The position numbers were made by a program, and so were the translations under genes. A stretch of 18,681 bases of DNA, taken from NCBI GenBank assembly GCA_011620785.1, contig WOYM01000082.1, positions 1-18,681 of the forward strand. Reading direction: 5' to 3'. Positions 1 through 8,021 of the stretch are shown here, piece after piece; within the stretch, counting starts at the first letter, position 1, and the number at the start of each line of letters is the position of its first letter. The DNA comes from Methanothrix sp. Its GTDB lineage: Archaea; Halobacteriota; Methanosarcinia; Methanotrichales; Methanotrichaceae. The notes beneath the pieces were generated by a model. It was given only the letters and a program-made list of their open reading frames with translations, did no database searches and had not been told where the DNA came from.

Positions 1-621
1 GCCAGGGAATATGTCTTGAAGGTCTCCAATAAAATTGTCCCAACTAGTTCTTTCCTTATTTAACAAACAAAGAACATTTCTGAATACATTATTGGCATCT
101 CCTCTTGCAGCTGCCTTTCTAACTGTTATCGGCGTTTTATATTCTTCAAACGCAGGAATCCCTGCAAGTCCAGGAACAAAAATACTGAATGGCTCTTCAA
201 TTGATTGAAGTTTCTTCCCAAACTTGCTCCCAATTATAGTAATGGCGATATTTCTGTTTTGTCCTTTCTTTACTATGATTTGAGAAATATCTTTAAATCC
301 ATCTTCTTCAAATTCGAATTCTACTTTTATTGCATAATCTTTTCGAAGGCCTCTGTTGAGAGCTAAGGCATAGACGTCCCGTAGCGGGGAATAGATCAAT
401 TGAGTTGGTGAAATAGATGTCTGTAAATTGTCTCCGGATGAATACCATTTTGCATTTTCAAGTGTAGATGTTGTTTGGGCCACGGATACCGCAAATTGTA
501 TTGCTTGAAGAATGCTGCTTTTCCCAGAATTGTTTGATCCAACGAGCACATTTATCGGTTTTAAATCGAGGGTCGCGTCTTCAATATTCTTAAACCGCTC
601 TATTTTTACCCGATTAAGCAT
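1..621 (-). CDS. AAA family ATPase, OLD/RecF-like (3' end cut off by window)
   Basis: An open frame runs from ATG at 621 through base 1 without a stop, giving 207 codons of a longer protein. The N-terminus has the beta-strand pattern of SMC/RecF/OLD-type ATPases (MLNRVKIERFKNIEDATLDL), then a Walker A loop GSNNSGKSS at about residues 27-35. Later comes a segment GLAGIPAFEEY and a stretch RKAAARGDANNVFRNVL, which I recognise from AAA_15/AAA_21-type proteins. Walker B and any C-terminal Toprim nuclease domain would lie outside the window, so an OLD-type endonuclease cannot be separated from a plain AAA ATPase. In-frame codons directly upstream include TGA, which fixes the ATG at 621. A GGAG lies 11 bases upstream. 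The gene is clearly richer in A+T than pyrG next door, which suggests acquisition from elsewhere. Many relatives work in phage defence or DNA repair, but nothing here proves that role. Confidence 0.85.
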   Translation of the reverse strand, partial: MLNRVKIERFKNIEDATLDLKPINVLVGSNNSGKSSILQAIQFAVSVAQTTSTLENAKWYSSGDNLQTSISPTQLIYSPLRDVYALALNRGLRKDYAIKVEFEFEEDGFKDISQIIVKKGQNRNIAITIIGSKFGKKLQSIEEPFSIFVPGLAGIPAFEEYKTPITVRKAAARGDANNVFRNVLCLLNKERTSWDNFIGDLQDIFPG

Positions 622-640
622 TTGTCATCAAACTCCACTA

Positions 641-659
641 AATAGCATAATATGCTATT
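641..659. repeat. Perfect 8-bp inverted repeat upstream of the AAA ATPase gene
   Basis: The arms AATAGCAT (641-648) and ATGCTATT (652-659) are exact reverse complements around a 3-base loop. The repeat lies about 20-38 bases upstream of the AAA gene's start, where a TATA box would be expected, and 16 bases beyond the pyrG stop. Its AT-rich centre and position suit an operator overlapping a promoter. No T-tract follows it in the pyrG direction, so a terminator is less likely. Confidence 0.45.
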
Positions 660-675
660 GCCATAGTGACAAAGA

Positions 676-2280
676 CTAATTTCTTCCTCGCAGCTTCATC
701 GCCTCCACAAACGCCAGAAACGGCGGCGATGGCTTACCCGGCCGGGACTTCATCTCCGGGTGGAACTGAGATCCGAAGAAGAAAGGATGCTCTGGAATCT
801 CACAGATCTCCATCAGATCACCGTTCCTGCCAGAGAAGATCATCCCCTTCTCCTCGATGGGCTTGATATAAGCGGGATTGACCTCATATCTGTGCCTGTG
901 CCTCTCCACGATATTGGTTTTGCCGTAGATCCTGTGCGCCAGGCTGCCCTCCAAAAGGCGGGCGGGATAATTTCCCAGCCGCATGGTCGCCCCCATCTGC
1001 CTGATCTTCTCCTGCTCAGGCAAAATAGCAATCACTGGATGAGGGGTCTCTCCAAACTCAGTGCTTCCCGCCCCCTCCAGGCCGCAGACGTTCCGGGCAT
1101 ACTCGATCACCGCCAGCTGCATGCCAAAGCAGATACCCAAATAGGGAACCTTCATCTCCCGGGCATACTGCACCGCCTTGATTTTGCCCTCTGTGCCCCG
1201 GGAGCCAAAGCCTCCAGGCACCAGAATGCCGTCCGCTTCCCGCAGGATGAGGTCAGATGATCCGTGCTCCAGCTCCTCGGCATCGATCCAGACGATCTCC
1301 GGCCGGACGCCAGCCTCAATCCCCGCATGCTTCAGAGACTCCCGAATGGATAGGTAGGCATCCTCCATGGGATCGGCGCACTGCTGACCCACGGTGTACT
1401 TGCCCACAATTGCCACTTTGACCGATCCCGTGACCTCTCCCATCTTCCTTACAAACTTATCCCAATCCTTCCTCTCCTCCAGAGGAAAGAGCCTCATCTC
1501 CTTCATGATGTACCTGGCAATGCCCTCGGCTTCCATCTGCAGAGGCACCTTGTAGATGTCGTCAGAGTTGTGGGCGCTGATCACGGCCTCTGCCGGCACA
1601 TCGCAGAACTGGGCGATCTTGTGCTTGGTCTCTGGGAGCAGGGGATTCTCACAGCGAACCACGATCATGTCCGGCTGCAGACCCAGCTCCCTCATCACCT
1701 TCACGCTATGCTGGGTGGGCTTGGTCTTCTGCTCCCCATCGGTGGTGGAGGGGGCCAGGGTTACATGGACGAAGAAGATGTTCCCCGACTCCTCATACTT
1801 GAGCTGGCGCATGGCCTCCAGGAAGGGCATGGACTCGATGTCGCCCACTGTGCCCCCCACCTCAACCAGACATATCTCGCAGCCCCCGTCTCGGGAGACC
1901 TGACGGATGCGCTTCTTAATCTCCTCGGTGATGTGGGGGATGATCTGCACCGTCTTGCCCAGATACTCTCCTCGCCGTTCCTTCTCAATCACTGTGCTGT
2001 AGACCTTACCGGTGGTGATGTTGTGGTCTCGGGTCAGCTCGACATCAAGGAATCGCTCATAGTTCCCCAGGTCCAGGTCCACCTCTCCCCCATCCTTTAG
2101 AACATAGACCTCTCCATGCTGAAAGGGGCTCATGAGACCGGCATCGATATTGATGTAGGGATCGATCTTTATGGCCGTGACTTTATAGCCCCTGTTCATG
2201 AGCAGCCTGCCTATGGAAGCTGCAGTTATGCCTTTCCCAAGGCCGCTCATAACCCCGCCTGTGACCACGATATATCTCAT
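676..2280 (-). CDS. pyrG: CTP synthase (glutamine-hydrolysing)
   Basis: The enzyme makes CTP from UTP, ATP and glutamine, the last step of de novo pyrimidine nucleotide synthesis in the cytosol. At 534 residues it has full family length. The N-terminal synthetase domain starts with the P-loop GGVMSGLGKG (residues 8-17), has metal ligands at about D70 and E140, and carries the VEVGGTVGDIES signature at 139-150. The C-terminal class I glutamine amidotransferase domain has the oxyanion-loop sequence VPGGFGSRG at about 354-362, the nucleophile C384 in GICFGMQ, and H507 and E509 in FHPEM to complete the triad. All catalytic residues are present. The ATG is only 2 bases after the stop of the upstream membrane-anchored protein gene, so the two are probably cotranscribed. 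No strong terminator was seen after the TAG at 676-678. Confidence 0.98.
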   Translation of the reverse strand: MRYIVVTGGVMSGLGKGITAASIGRLLMNRGYKVTAIKIDPYINIDAGLMSPFQHGEVYVLKDGGEVDLDLGNYERFLDVELTRDHNITTGKVYSTVIEKERRGEYLGKTVQIIPHITEEIKKRIRQVSRDGGCEICLVEVGGTVGDIESMPFLEAMRQLKYEESGNIFFVHVTLAPSTTDGEQKTKPTQHSVKVMRELGLQPDMIVVRCENPLLPETKHKIAQFCDVPAEAVISAHNSDDIYKVPLQMEAEGIARYIMKEMRLFPLEERKDWDKFVRKMGEVTGSVKVAIVGKYTVGQQCADPMEDAYLSIRESLKHAGIEAGVRPEIVWIDAEELEHGSSDLILREADGILVPGGFGSRGTEGKIKAVQYAREMKVPYLGICFGMQLAVIEYARNVCGLEGAGSTEFGETPHPVIAILPEQEKIRQMGATMRLGNYPARLLEGSLAHRIYGKTNIVERHRHRYEVNPAYIKPIEEKGMIFSGRNGDLMEICEIPEHPFFFGSQFHPEMKSRPGKPSPPFLAFVEAMKLRGRN

Positions 2281-2282
2281 TT

Positions 2283-3485
2283 TTACGCCTTCAGGAGCGT
2301 AGCCGCTCCGTATATGATAAGGGTGACGATCAAAATCGACGATACAAGGGCTCCGGGAAACTCGGGAATGCTCTCGGTGATGAAGGTCAGAACCAATGCG
2401 CTAACCAGGCCAAAGAAGATAACTGCGGGAATGATCTGCATCGCTCCGATCGCTCGTAAGCCGTCCTCATCCTCAGCTACTTCTCCTGCCTCCTCTTCAG
2501 AACGAATCTGATCTGATTCAAACTGCTCTGTGGAATTCTCTTCCCCTTCGACCGATCCGAGTGGCTCTCTTCTGATCCCTGGCCGGACGAGGTTCTCAGG
2601 ATCCTGTGCTGCCTCGTCTCTCTGAAACCGCCGGTCCTCTCGGGGGATCTTAAAAGGATCAGACTCTCCAAAATAATCATCGGGCTCGGAGGAGTATCCG
2701 CTCTCCCTCAACGGACCAATGCGCTCCTGGCTGTGATTGTTGCTATCCAACCCAGAGAGATCCTCAATCCTGCGAAAACGGCGGGCAGATCGATATCTTT
2801 CTAGATCCTGATCCTTTGAGAACGATATGTTCCGGCTCTCCCTCTCATCCTCTTCATCGCGTCCATCCTTCGCCGGGACGAATTCCGTATCCAGATCCTC
2901 GGAGGACTCGTATGGACTGCGATCCTCATCCTCCCCGCCATCATCCATGCCCTCGGGATCAATTATCTCTGGATCAATCCCATCGGCGCCGATCTCATCC
3001 TCGTCAGGATTCCTTTCCTCTTCCCGGTAATCCTCAGTCTGCGCCTCCTCTGCCGGGGCGATGTCCCGGATCCGGGCTCGAGAGGGGACCCTGCCCAACC
3101 TATCTGATGGGCCCTGGTGGCCGAGCCCCTCGGGCTGGGTGCCGGGGAGCTGATCTGACTTGGAGACCATGGAATCCCGCAGGATGGTTATAGGCACCAG
3201 GCTATCGCCAATGCTGCTCTTCAGGATGATCTCTCCATCCAGCCGGTCTGTATCGTCGGGCATTCGGGCGAAGATTGGTATGATCTGCTTTCCATCCACA
3301 TAGTCATCCGATCTTCTGAAGCGAACCGCCTTGAAGACGGGATCGCTGGCCTGAAGCGAGACATCTGAAGGCTCTCCATCGTTGATGACCACGAGGTTGA
3401 AGAGGGTCTCCTCGCCAGGAAGAAGATGGAGGACGATGGGTGTCTTGGTATCGCTTCCCTCGTTGATGCGAACAATATGATCCAA
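2283..3485 (-). CDS. Predicted C-terminally membrane-anchored protein with long acidic linker (DUF7524-like N-domain)
   Basis: Function unknown. Three parts can be seen. Residues 1 to about 105 form a beta-rich globular domain (FNLVVINDGEPSDVSL and following), resembling small archaeal proteins grouped as DUF7524; that assignment is from memory and tentative. Residues of about 110-340 are a low-complexity linker very rich in D, E, R and S, probably disordered. The last 58 residues hold two hydrophobic helices (around FFGLVSALVLTF and SSILIVTLIIYGAATLL) joined by a short turn, which should place the protein in the cell membrane. Two TTG starts are possible. The SD-like GAGGGG at 3494-3499 is 2 bases from TTG 3491 but 8 bases from TTG 3485, so I prefer 3485. 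A BRE/TATA promoter lies upstream and pyrG follows after 2 bases. Confidence 0.75.
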   Translation of the reverse strand: MDHIVRINEGSDTKTPIVLHLLPGEETLFNLVVINDGEPSDVSLQASDPVFKAVRFRRSDDYVDGKQIIPIFARMPDDTDRLDGEIILKSSIGDSLVPITILRDSMVSKSDQLPGTQPEGLGHQGPSDRLGRVPSRARIRDIAPAEEAQTEDYREEERNPDEDEIGADGIDPEIIDPEGMDDGGEDEDRSPYESSEDLDTEFVPAKDGRDEEDERESRNISFSKDQDLERYRSARRFRRIEDLSGLDSNNHSQERIGPLRESGYSSEPDDYFGESDPFKIPREDRRFQRDEAAQDPENLVRPGIRREPLGSVEGEENSTEQFESDQIRSEEEAGEVAEDEDGLRAIGAMQIIPAVIFFGLVSALVLTFITESIPEFPGALVSSILIVTLIIYGAATLLKA

Positions 3486-3522
3486 TCCCAAAACCCCTCA
3501 CTCGCTATTGTTACATAATATT

Positions 3523-3536
3523 GTATAAATATTTCG
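3523..3536 (-). promoter_or_regulatory. BRE/TATA promoter for the membrane-protein/pyrG unit
   Basis: On the minus strand this reads CGAAATATTTATAC, a strong purine-rich BRE followed by an archaeal TATA box. Transcription would start about 25 bases downstream, near 3500, leaving a very short leader that begins almost at the SD-like GAGGGG of 3494-3499. Confidence 0.7.
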
Positions 3537-3633
3537 CCTGTGAATCCCAAGCCCCTTCTCTGCCCCCATCCCCTATTCTGGGGCTCTTAGCGCGGATTCG
3601 GCCAGGCATCCATCTGGTCAATCTAGAATATGA

Positions 3634-3816
3634 TCATTCTCGAAGCTCTGGAGGCAGCATATTTGGAATCCCGTCCTCAATGGGATAGATCTCATTGCAA
3701 GCACGACAGCAGAGCTTGCCGGCTAATATCTCCGACTCATTCTCTTCGAATACCTCCAGGATCAGGTCTCCTTTGCACATAGGGCAAGCCAGAATATCGA
3801 GAAGATCGCGTTTCAT
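3634..3816 (-). CDS. Trm112 family small zinc-binding protein
   Basis: This 60-residue protein begins MKRDLLDILACPMCKGDL and carries two CxxC pairs (C11/C14 and C37/C40), followed by the family's typical IYPIEDGIPNMLPPE ending. Trm112-type proteins are zinc-binding activators that bind methyltransferases acting on tRNA, rRNA or release factor. Which partner this one uses cannot be read from the window. An ATG 12 bases upstream (3828, adding MLPA) is also open. I chose 3816 because the TATA box at 3841-3850 predicts a transcript starting at about 3816-3822, and the family normally starts MKRDLL. No SD precedes 3816, so translation is probably leaderless. The gene appears to stand alone, with gaps of 105 and 148 bases on its two sides. 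Confidence 0.88.
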   Translation of the reverse strand: MKRDLLDILACPMCKGDLILEVFEENESEILAGKLCCRACNEIYPIEDGIPNMLPPELRE

Positions 3817-3840
3817 TGCCGGCAACATCTGTTCTTATAA

Positions 3841-3850
3841 AGTATAAATC
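3841..3850 (-). promoter_or_regulatory. TATA box for the Trm112-like gene
   Basis: The minus strand reads GATTTATACT, preceded by a purine-rich GACAAA. It is 25-34 bases upstream of ATG 3816, the spacing expected for a leaderless transcript, and too close for ATG 3828 to be preceded by any leader. Confidence 0.6.
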
Positions 3851-3921
3851 TTTGTCTCGCATCCGAAGCATCCGGTCCTGGAGACCTGACATGATGGGAA
3901 TGGGCTTAATTTTACCAGCGG

Positions 3922-4713
3922 TCACTTCAATAAAATGGAGGCATTCCTCCAGAGTATGGCCTCTTTCTCTCCCTCTGATAGATCCAGCCTCTGGATTATC
4001 TCCACTGCTCTGCCCGGAATCTCCCAGGGATAGTCGCTGCCGAATATCACCCGATCCGCCCCAATATCCTGGATCAGATCCGCCATATTCTTTTCATCCA
4101 GATAAAAGGAGACATAAGCGGTATCAAAATAGGCATTTTCTCCCGCGGGGAGAAGATGCCTTCTCGACTCATCCCACATTCGCATCCCGCCCAGATGGGC
4201 CAGCAAGAGCTTGAGCTCGGGATAGCACTGGACGACTCTGGCAAAGCGCTCCGGCGTCCCGAAGACCTCCTCCCTCTCCAGAGGATCCCGGCCCGTGTGA
4301 GTGACTAGCATCATCCCTCTTTTGATCAATGCCTCGTAAAGCCTCTCGCAGCACTGATCATCGGGATAGAACTCCTGCAGCAAAGGCATTATCTTGACCC
4401 CTCGCACGCCGCAACCAGCCAGCCGGTCCAGCTCCGCCTCCAGGTTCTCCATAAACGGATGGATGGCTCCAAAGGGGATCAGGCCCTCTCCGGATACGGA
4501 CAGAATCCAGTCGTTGAGGCTGGAGACATCCTCTCTGCCTTTGGCCAGGGGGAGGAGGACCGATCTCGCGATCCCGGAACGGCTCATGTGTCCCTTCAGA
4601 TCCTGGGGCGCTCCGCTTCCCGGCACCTCTACCTTCAGCTTTCTTCTGGCCGCGGGCAGGATCTTGGCTGCCACCGACGGAGGATAGATGTGGGCATGAA
4701 AGTCGATGATCAT
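3922..4713 (-). CDS. Metal-dependent amidohydrolase (amidohydrolase 2 family, TIM barrel)
   Basis: This 263-residue protein looks like a cytosolic hydrolase or decarboxylase of the amidohydrolase superfamily. The metal-binding HxH motif opens the protein (IIDFHAHIYPP, H6 and H8). Further ligands expected for the family are present: H139 (VTHTG), H173 (LLAHLGG) and D227 (FGSDYPW). The last three follow the usual order along a TIM barrel and are typical of the uronate-isomerase/ACMSD-like COG2159 group. The substrate is unknown. The ATG directly follows the top6A stop codon with no spacer, so it is probably cotranscribed and translationally coupled with topoisomerase VI. No functional link between the two is obvious. 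Confidence 0.88.
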   Translation of the reverse strand: MIIDFHAHIYPPSVAAKILPAARRKLKVEVPGSGAPQDLKGHMSRSGIARSVLLPLAKGREDVSSLNDWILSVSGEGLIPFGAIHPFMENLEAELDRLAGCGVRGVKIMPLLQEFYPDDQCCERLYEALIKRGMMLVTHTGRDPLEREEVFGTPERFARVVQCYPELKLLLAHLGGMRMWDESRRHLLPAGENAYFDTAYVSFYLDEKNMADLIQDIGADRVIFGSDYPWEIPGRAVEIIQRLDLSEGEKEAILWRNASILLK

Positions 4714-5841
4714 TCAGATGATCCCCATCTCCGTCAGCCTGTCCGGCAGATAGGTCTTGGTTACAAAGTCCAGCCCCTTTCCAGCAAAAGCCTGCTGCTC
4801 GGCCTTCTTCTTGAGGTCTATCTGCAAGTGGATCTGCTTTTCCCAGTAGGGATTGGCAAACCTCGGATCAGAAAGCTCGCTCTTCAGGGCCTGAAGATCC
4901 CTGTCAGTAAGCTTGTCCGTGGATAGGTTATAATCCACGATATCGCTGGGCTGCACTCCCAGGAAGCGAGCCTTGGGCGTTACCAGATGATCGGAGAGAT
5001 GGGCGCTCTTGATCGCTCCGTAGGCTATGCTGGCGAAGATGCGATAGGACCAGGGATCGCCATCGGTGAAGACTACCACCGGGAGGTCCAGCTCCGTGTT
5101 CAGCCTCTTTATGATCCGCCGGGTGGACCTGGCGGGCTGGCCTTTGATGTGCACCAGGATGGCATTATACTCCTCATCAAAGCCGTTTTCTATCAGCCGG
5201 GCGTACATTCCGCCGGTCTCAATGGCCATGACCATCCGGGCATCATGGTTGATGAACTCGATGTTATCCACGTTGAAGGGTATCTGATAGCCGGCCTCGC
5301 CAACGTCCTCCTGGCAGTGCATCTCTTTCTCTCCCCGGCGGGTCTGCTCTTTCAGGCGAAGCGGCCCGAAGACAGCTGCTCCGTCCTCCTCCGGACGGAC
5401 GTGAAAATCCTCCCGGTGCAGATCGGTTACAATCTCCAGGTCCTCGATCAGCCGGTCGCTCTCTGCCTGCTCATTGAACTTGGCTATATCCCAGTTCTCG
5501 GAGATGTAATAGATCTCTCTTAATGTCGAGCCCCGATTGTTCTTGAGATGCTCATCTATCAGCAGCTCTGTCAGGTGGACGGTTTTAAGAAGGGTCTTGG
5601 CTCCCCGAACCGTCTTGACGCTGCGCATCGTCTCCTGGTCTCCGTAGATCCAGACATCGTCTTTAGTGGAGAACTCGATATTTCCCTTGGTCCGGGAGGG
5701 CAGAGATATATGAGGTACAACTCCCCGCTGAAACTGGCCATAGAGCGAATCGGCCAGACGGAGAAGGTTCTCTTCTGCCGTTTTCGACCGGGAATCCCTC
5801 AACGCTCTCTCCGAGCTCTTCCTGTCATCTGATCCTGCCAT
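4714..5841 (-). CDS. top6A: DNA topoisomerase VI subunit A
   Basis: Subunit A is the DNA-cleaving half of the type IIB topoisomerase that relaxes and decatenates archaeal DNA, and is related to eukaryotic Spo11. At 375 residues it has full length. The winged-helix (5Y-CAP) domain carries the REIYYISENW motif. Y112, the second tyrosine, aligns with the Spo11 catalytic residue and would form the 5'-phosphotyrosyl link. The Toprim domain supplies the metal ligands E208 (AIETGG) and D260/D262 (FTDGDPWSY). ATG 5839-5841 follows a GGAG/GAGGG purine run at good distance. top6B lies 47 bases upstream on the same strand, the usual B-A gene order. Confidence 0.97.
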   Translation of the reverse strand: MAGSDDRKSSERALRDSRSKTAEENLLRLADSLYGQFQRGVVPHISLPSRTKGNIEFSTKDDVWIYGDQETMRSVKTVRGAKTLLKTVHLTELLIDEHLKNNRGSTLREIYYISENWDIAKFNEQAESDRLIEDLEIVTDLHREDFHVRPEEDGAAVFGPLRLKEQTRRGEKEMHCQEDVGEAGYQIPFNVDNIEFINHDARMVMAIETGGMYARLIENGFDEEYNAILVHIKGQPARSTRRIIKRLNTELDLPVVVFTDGDPWSYRIFASIAYGAIKSAHLSDHLVTPKARFLGVQPSDIVDYNLSTDKLTDRDLQALKSELSDPRFANPYWEKQIHLQIDLKKKAEQQAFAGKGLDFVTKTYLPDRLTEMGII

Positions 5842-5888
5842 GCCCTCACTCCAATCGCTGGGATCCTGTCATCTATCAGATCTCCCTA

Positions 5889-7724
5889 TCAGATCGCTCT
5901 GGCGCCGGTGACGATCTCCGGGTCCAGACCCTCTACCACCGGCTTAGCTGGCCCGTTGCTATTCGCCCCGATCTGGTAGCTGATAATGGCCTTCTGGCCC
6001 GGGCCTACGGAGAGCTTCCAGTGGTGATCGTATCCATCCCCCAGAGAAATTACCTTGGCAGGGGGACTGACCGCCTCCGCCTTCTCCCCCAAAATCTCAT
6101 GCAGCTTGAAGGATCTTATAAGGTCGCTGTGGTTCTCGACCACCAGCCGGACCGAGATCCGGCCGTCCTGCTGTTCGCTCTCCCTGTAAACCAGAAGGTT
6201 GCCCATGATCTTGGCCACCACCGGTCCGATGTCCGGCTCGGGACGGTCCAAGACATCGGCGAGCTTCTTTGCTATCCGGGGAAGGATCTTTCTGATGATC
6301 TCCTCCTTCTCCCGTCTCTCGGATAGCAGGCTTTGCCTGCTCAGGTAGCGACGCAGCTTTCGAGCCACCTCCTTGAGCCCCAGGTCGATCTCAACGAGAA
6401 TCTCCGGCATATCGGCCACCGCATCCTTGCTCTCCGAGGTGAAGGGGATATTGGTGGAGGCGATGTGCACCAGCAGCACTGCCGGACCGACGGGAATACC
6501 GCTTCCTGCGGACTGGCTCAGAGAATAGTTCTTCCAGGAGACCGACTCCACAGCATGAGTTATGGCGCAGGCCCCCTGCTGGTAGACCAGGGGGACTCGA
6601 TTAGCGAATCGGAGTATCTCTATGCGGCCTTCTCGGGCCAGCTCACCGCCATAGCCCATTCCCACCTCAACCAGGAAGGGATTTCCTGAGTAGACGGATA
6701 CCGGCCTGGTGGTGGTGGCTATGAAGTCCAGCCGGAACTCCTTCTCCAGCCCCGCCCGGATAAGCTCCTCTCCTATGGGTGATAAGCAGTCCACCGGAGG
6801 CGACTTAACCCGGATCTGTTTGAAGGCCAAAAGCAAGCGCACCGCCTCATCGTGGTCCAGGCTTGCGGGAGGAGCTTCAGGGTCCAGATCCGCTTTTTTG
6901 CACAGCTCCTGGGCGGATATCGTTCCGATGGAGGAGAAGGTCTCCTTAAGAAATACCCGGAGCTTCTTCTTGTCGGTATAGCGCAAGAGCTTGATCAGCT
7001 CCCCAAGCTCTATTCCCTCTGGATGGGGCTGGATGGCATAGGCCTTCTTGGGAAGGCTCTCCGTCGCCCGCTCGAAGACCTCCACATTTCCCTCCGGCTC
7101 CACCAGGGTTAAGCGGGCATGGGGGTTGACGATAGCAGCGCTCTTCAATGAGCCATAGACCGACTGCCTGCGGCTGCGGACATAAGAGCCCTCCATTTCC
7201 ATCTCTACCCGCGTTCCCCGAGGCCTCTCCCAGTCCACCTCCTCTGCTTTAATGATCTCAGGCTCGTTTTTGGAGGTGTTGATCATGAGCTCACAGTAAT
7301 ATGCAGGCCTGTCCGGAGCGATCTTGGATATAACTCGCGTCGGCCTGCCGCTGGTGAGCTGGGAGTAGAGCACCCCGGCGGAGATTCCTATGCCCTGCTG
7401 GCCTCTGCTCTGGCGCAGAGTATGAAATCGAGAACCATAGAGCAGTTTGGCAAAGACGCGCGGGATTTCCTCCGGCACAATCCCCGGGCCATTATCCTCC
7501 ACTATGACCTGAAAGTATTCGCCGCTCTTTTTTATCTGCACGAATATGTCCGGCAGAATGCCCGCATCCTCGCAGGCGTCCAAAGAGTTGTCCACCGCCT
7601 CTTTTACACAGGTAATTAAGGCGCGAGGCGCGGAGTCGAATCCAAGGATCTGACGGTTCTTCTCAAAAAATTCAGCTACGGAGATGGCCTTCTGCTGTTT
7701 AGCCAGCTCCTCAGCGATCTCCAT
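5889..7724 (-). CDS. top6B: DNA topoisomerase VI subunit B
   Basis: Subunit B is the ATP-dependent clamp that drives strand passage by topoisomerase VI as an A2B2 complex. At 611 residues it has full family length. The GHKL (Bergerat) ATPase fold is clear: N-box E42 and N46 in KEAVDNSLDA, the G1 box DNGPG at 77-81, and the G2 loop GQQGIG at 108-113. The transducer domain includes IPFTSESKDAVAD, which holds the expected switch lysine that contacts ATP phosphate. A small H2TH region lies between the two. The C-terminus ends in a beta-rich extension. The gene follows the stand-alone RAM-domain gene after 18 bases and precedes top6A. Confidence 0.97.
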   Translation of the reverse strand: MEIAEELAKQQKAISVAEFFEKNRQILGFDSAPRALITCVKEAVDNSLDACEDAGILPDIFVQIKKSGEYFQVIVEDNGPGIVPEEIPRVFAKLLYGSRFHTLRQSRGQQGIGISAGVLYSQLTSGRPTRVISKIAPDRPAYYCELMINTSKNEPEIIKAEEVDWERPRGTRVEMEMEGSYVRSRRQSVYGSLKSAAIVNPHARLTLVEPEGNVEVFERATESLPKKAYAIQPHPEGIELGELIKLLRYTDKKKLRVFLKETFSSIGTISAQELCKKADLDPEAPPASLDHDEAVRLLLAFKQIRVKSPPVDCLSPIGEELIRAGLEKEFRLDFIATTTRPVSVYSGNPFLVEVGMGYGGELAREGRIEILRFANRVPLVYQQGACAITHAVESVSWKNYSLSQSAGSGIPVGPAVLLVHIASTNIPFTSESKDAVADMPEILVEIDLGLKEVARKLRRYLSRQSLLSERREKEEIIRKILPRIAKKLADVLDRPEPDIGPVVAKIMGNLLVYRESEQQDGRISVRLVVENHSDLIRSFKLHEILGEKAEAVSPPAKVISLGDGYDHHWKLSVGPGQKAIISYQIGANSNGPAKPVVEGLDPEIVTGARAI

Positions 7725-7742
7725 GAGAGGGGATGACGGGGC

Positions 7743-7973
7743 TTAAAGCTCGGCCCCGACCACCGTCTGGGTGGCATTGACGTTATCAATCTCTCTGATC
7801 ACATCGACCAGCTTGTTGAGCATGCTCAGGCCCTCGACCTCAATGATCACCACGAAATCGAATTCGCCGAAGACATGATACACATCCTTGATGCCGTCGA
7901 TCTCCTGCAGAGCATTGTATACAGTCTTCTCCTGTCCTGGCACCACCTTGACCATCGTTACACCAATTACCAT
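7743..7973 (-). CDS. Stand-alone Lrp/AsnC effector-binding (RAM) domain protein
   Basis: This 76-residue protein consists only of the ligand-binding beta-alpha-beta-beta-alpha-beta domain of Lrp/AsnC regulators (MVIGVTMVKVVPGQE... GIKDVYHVFGEFDFVVIIEV). It has no helix-turn-helix, so it cannot bind DNA by the usual route. Such single-domain members form dimers and higher oligomers and bind amino acids or other small ligands. The role of this one is unknown. A TATA box lies at 8006-8014 and the SD-like GAGGTGA at about 7980-7986 suits ATG 7971-7973. It heads the top6B-top6A-amidohydrolase unit. Confidence 0.88.
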   Translation of the reverse strand: MVIGVTMVKVVPGQEKTVYNALQEIDGIKDVYHVFGEFDFVVIIEVEGLSMLNKLVDVIREIDNVNATQTVVGAEL

Positions 7974-8005
7974 ATTGACTCACCTCTGCTCTATGAGCTT
8001 CTGTA

Positions 8006-8021
8006 GATTATATAAGACTTT
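8006..8021 (-). promoter_or_regulatory. BRE/TATA promoter for the RAM-top6B-top6A unit
   Basis: The minus strand reads AAAAGTCTTATATAATC, an A-rich BRE and TATA box just downstream of the RPA-associated gene's stop. A start near 7985 would give a short leader that contains the GAGGTGA ribosome site. This suggests top6 is transcribed separately from the RPA genes. Confidence 0.6.

Noticed and set aside
760..1260. Open plus-strand frame opposite pyrG
   Set aside because: It is antisense to well-conserved CTP synthase coding, and has no ribosome site or recognisable motif.
1570..2100. Long open plus-strand frame opposite pyrG
   Set aside because: It is a GC-rich antisense shadow. The minus strand carries the conserved synthetase domain.
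2816..3193. Proline/arginine-rich open frame opposite the acidic-linker protein
   Set aside because: Its composition is the mirror of the acidic D/E/S linker on the other strand, with no SD or promoter.
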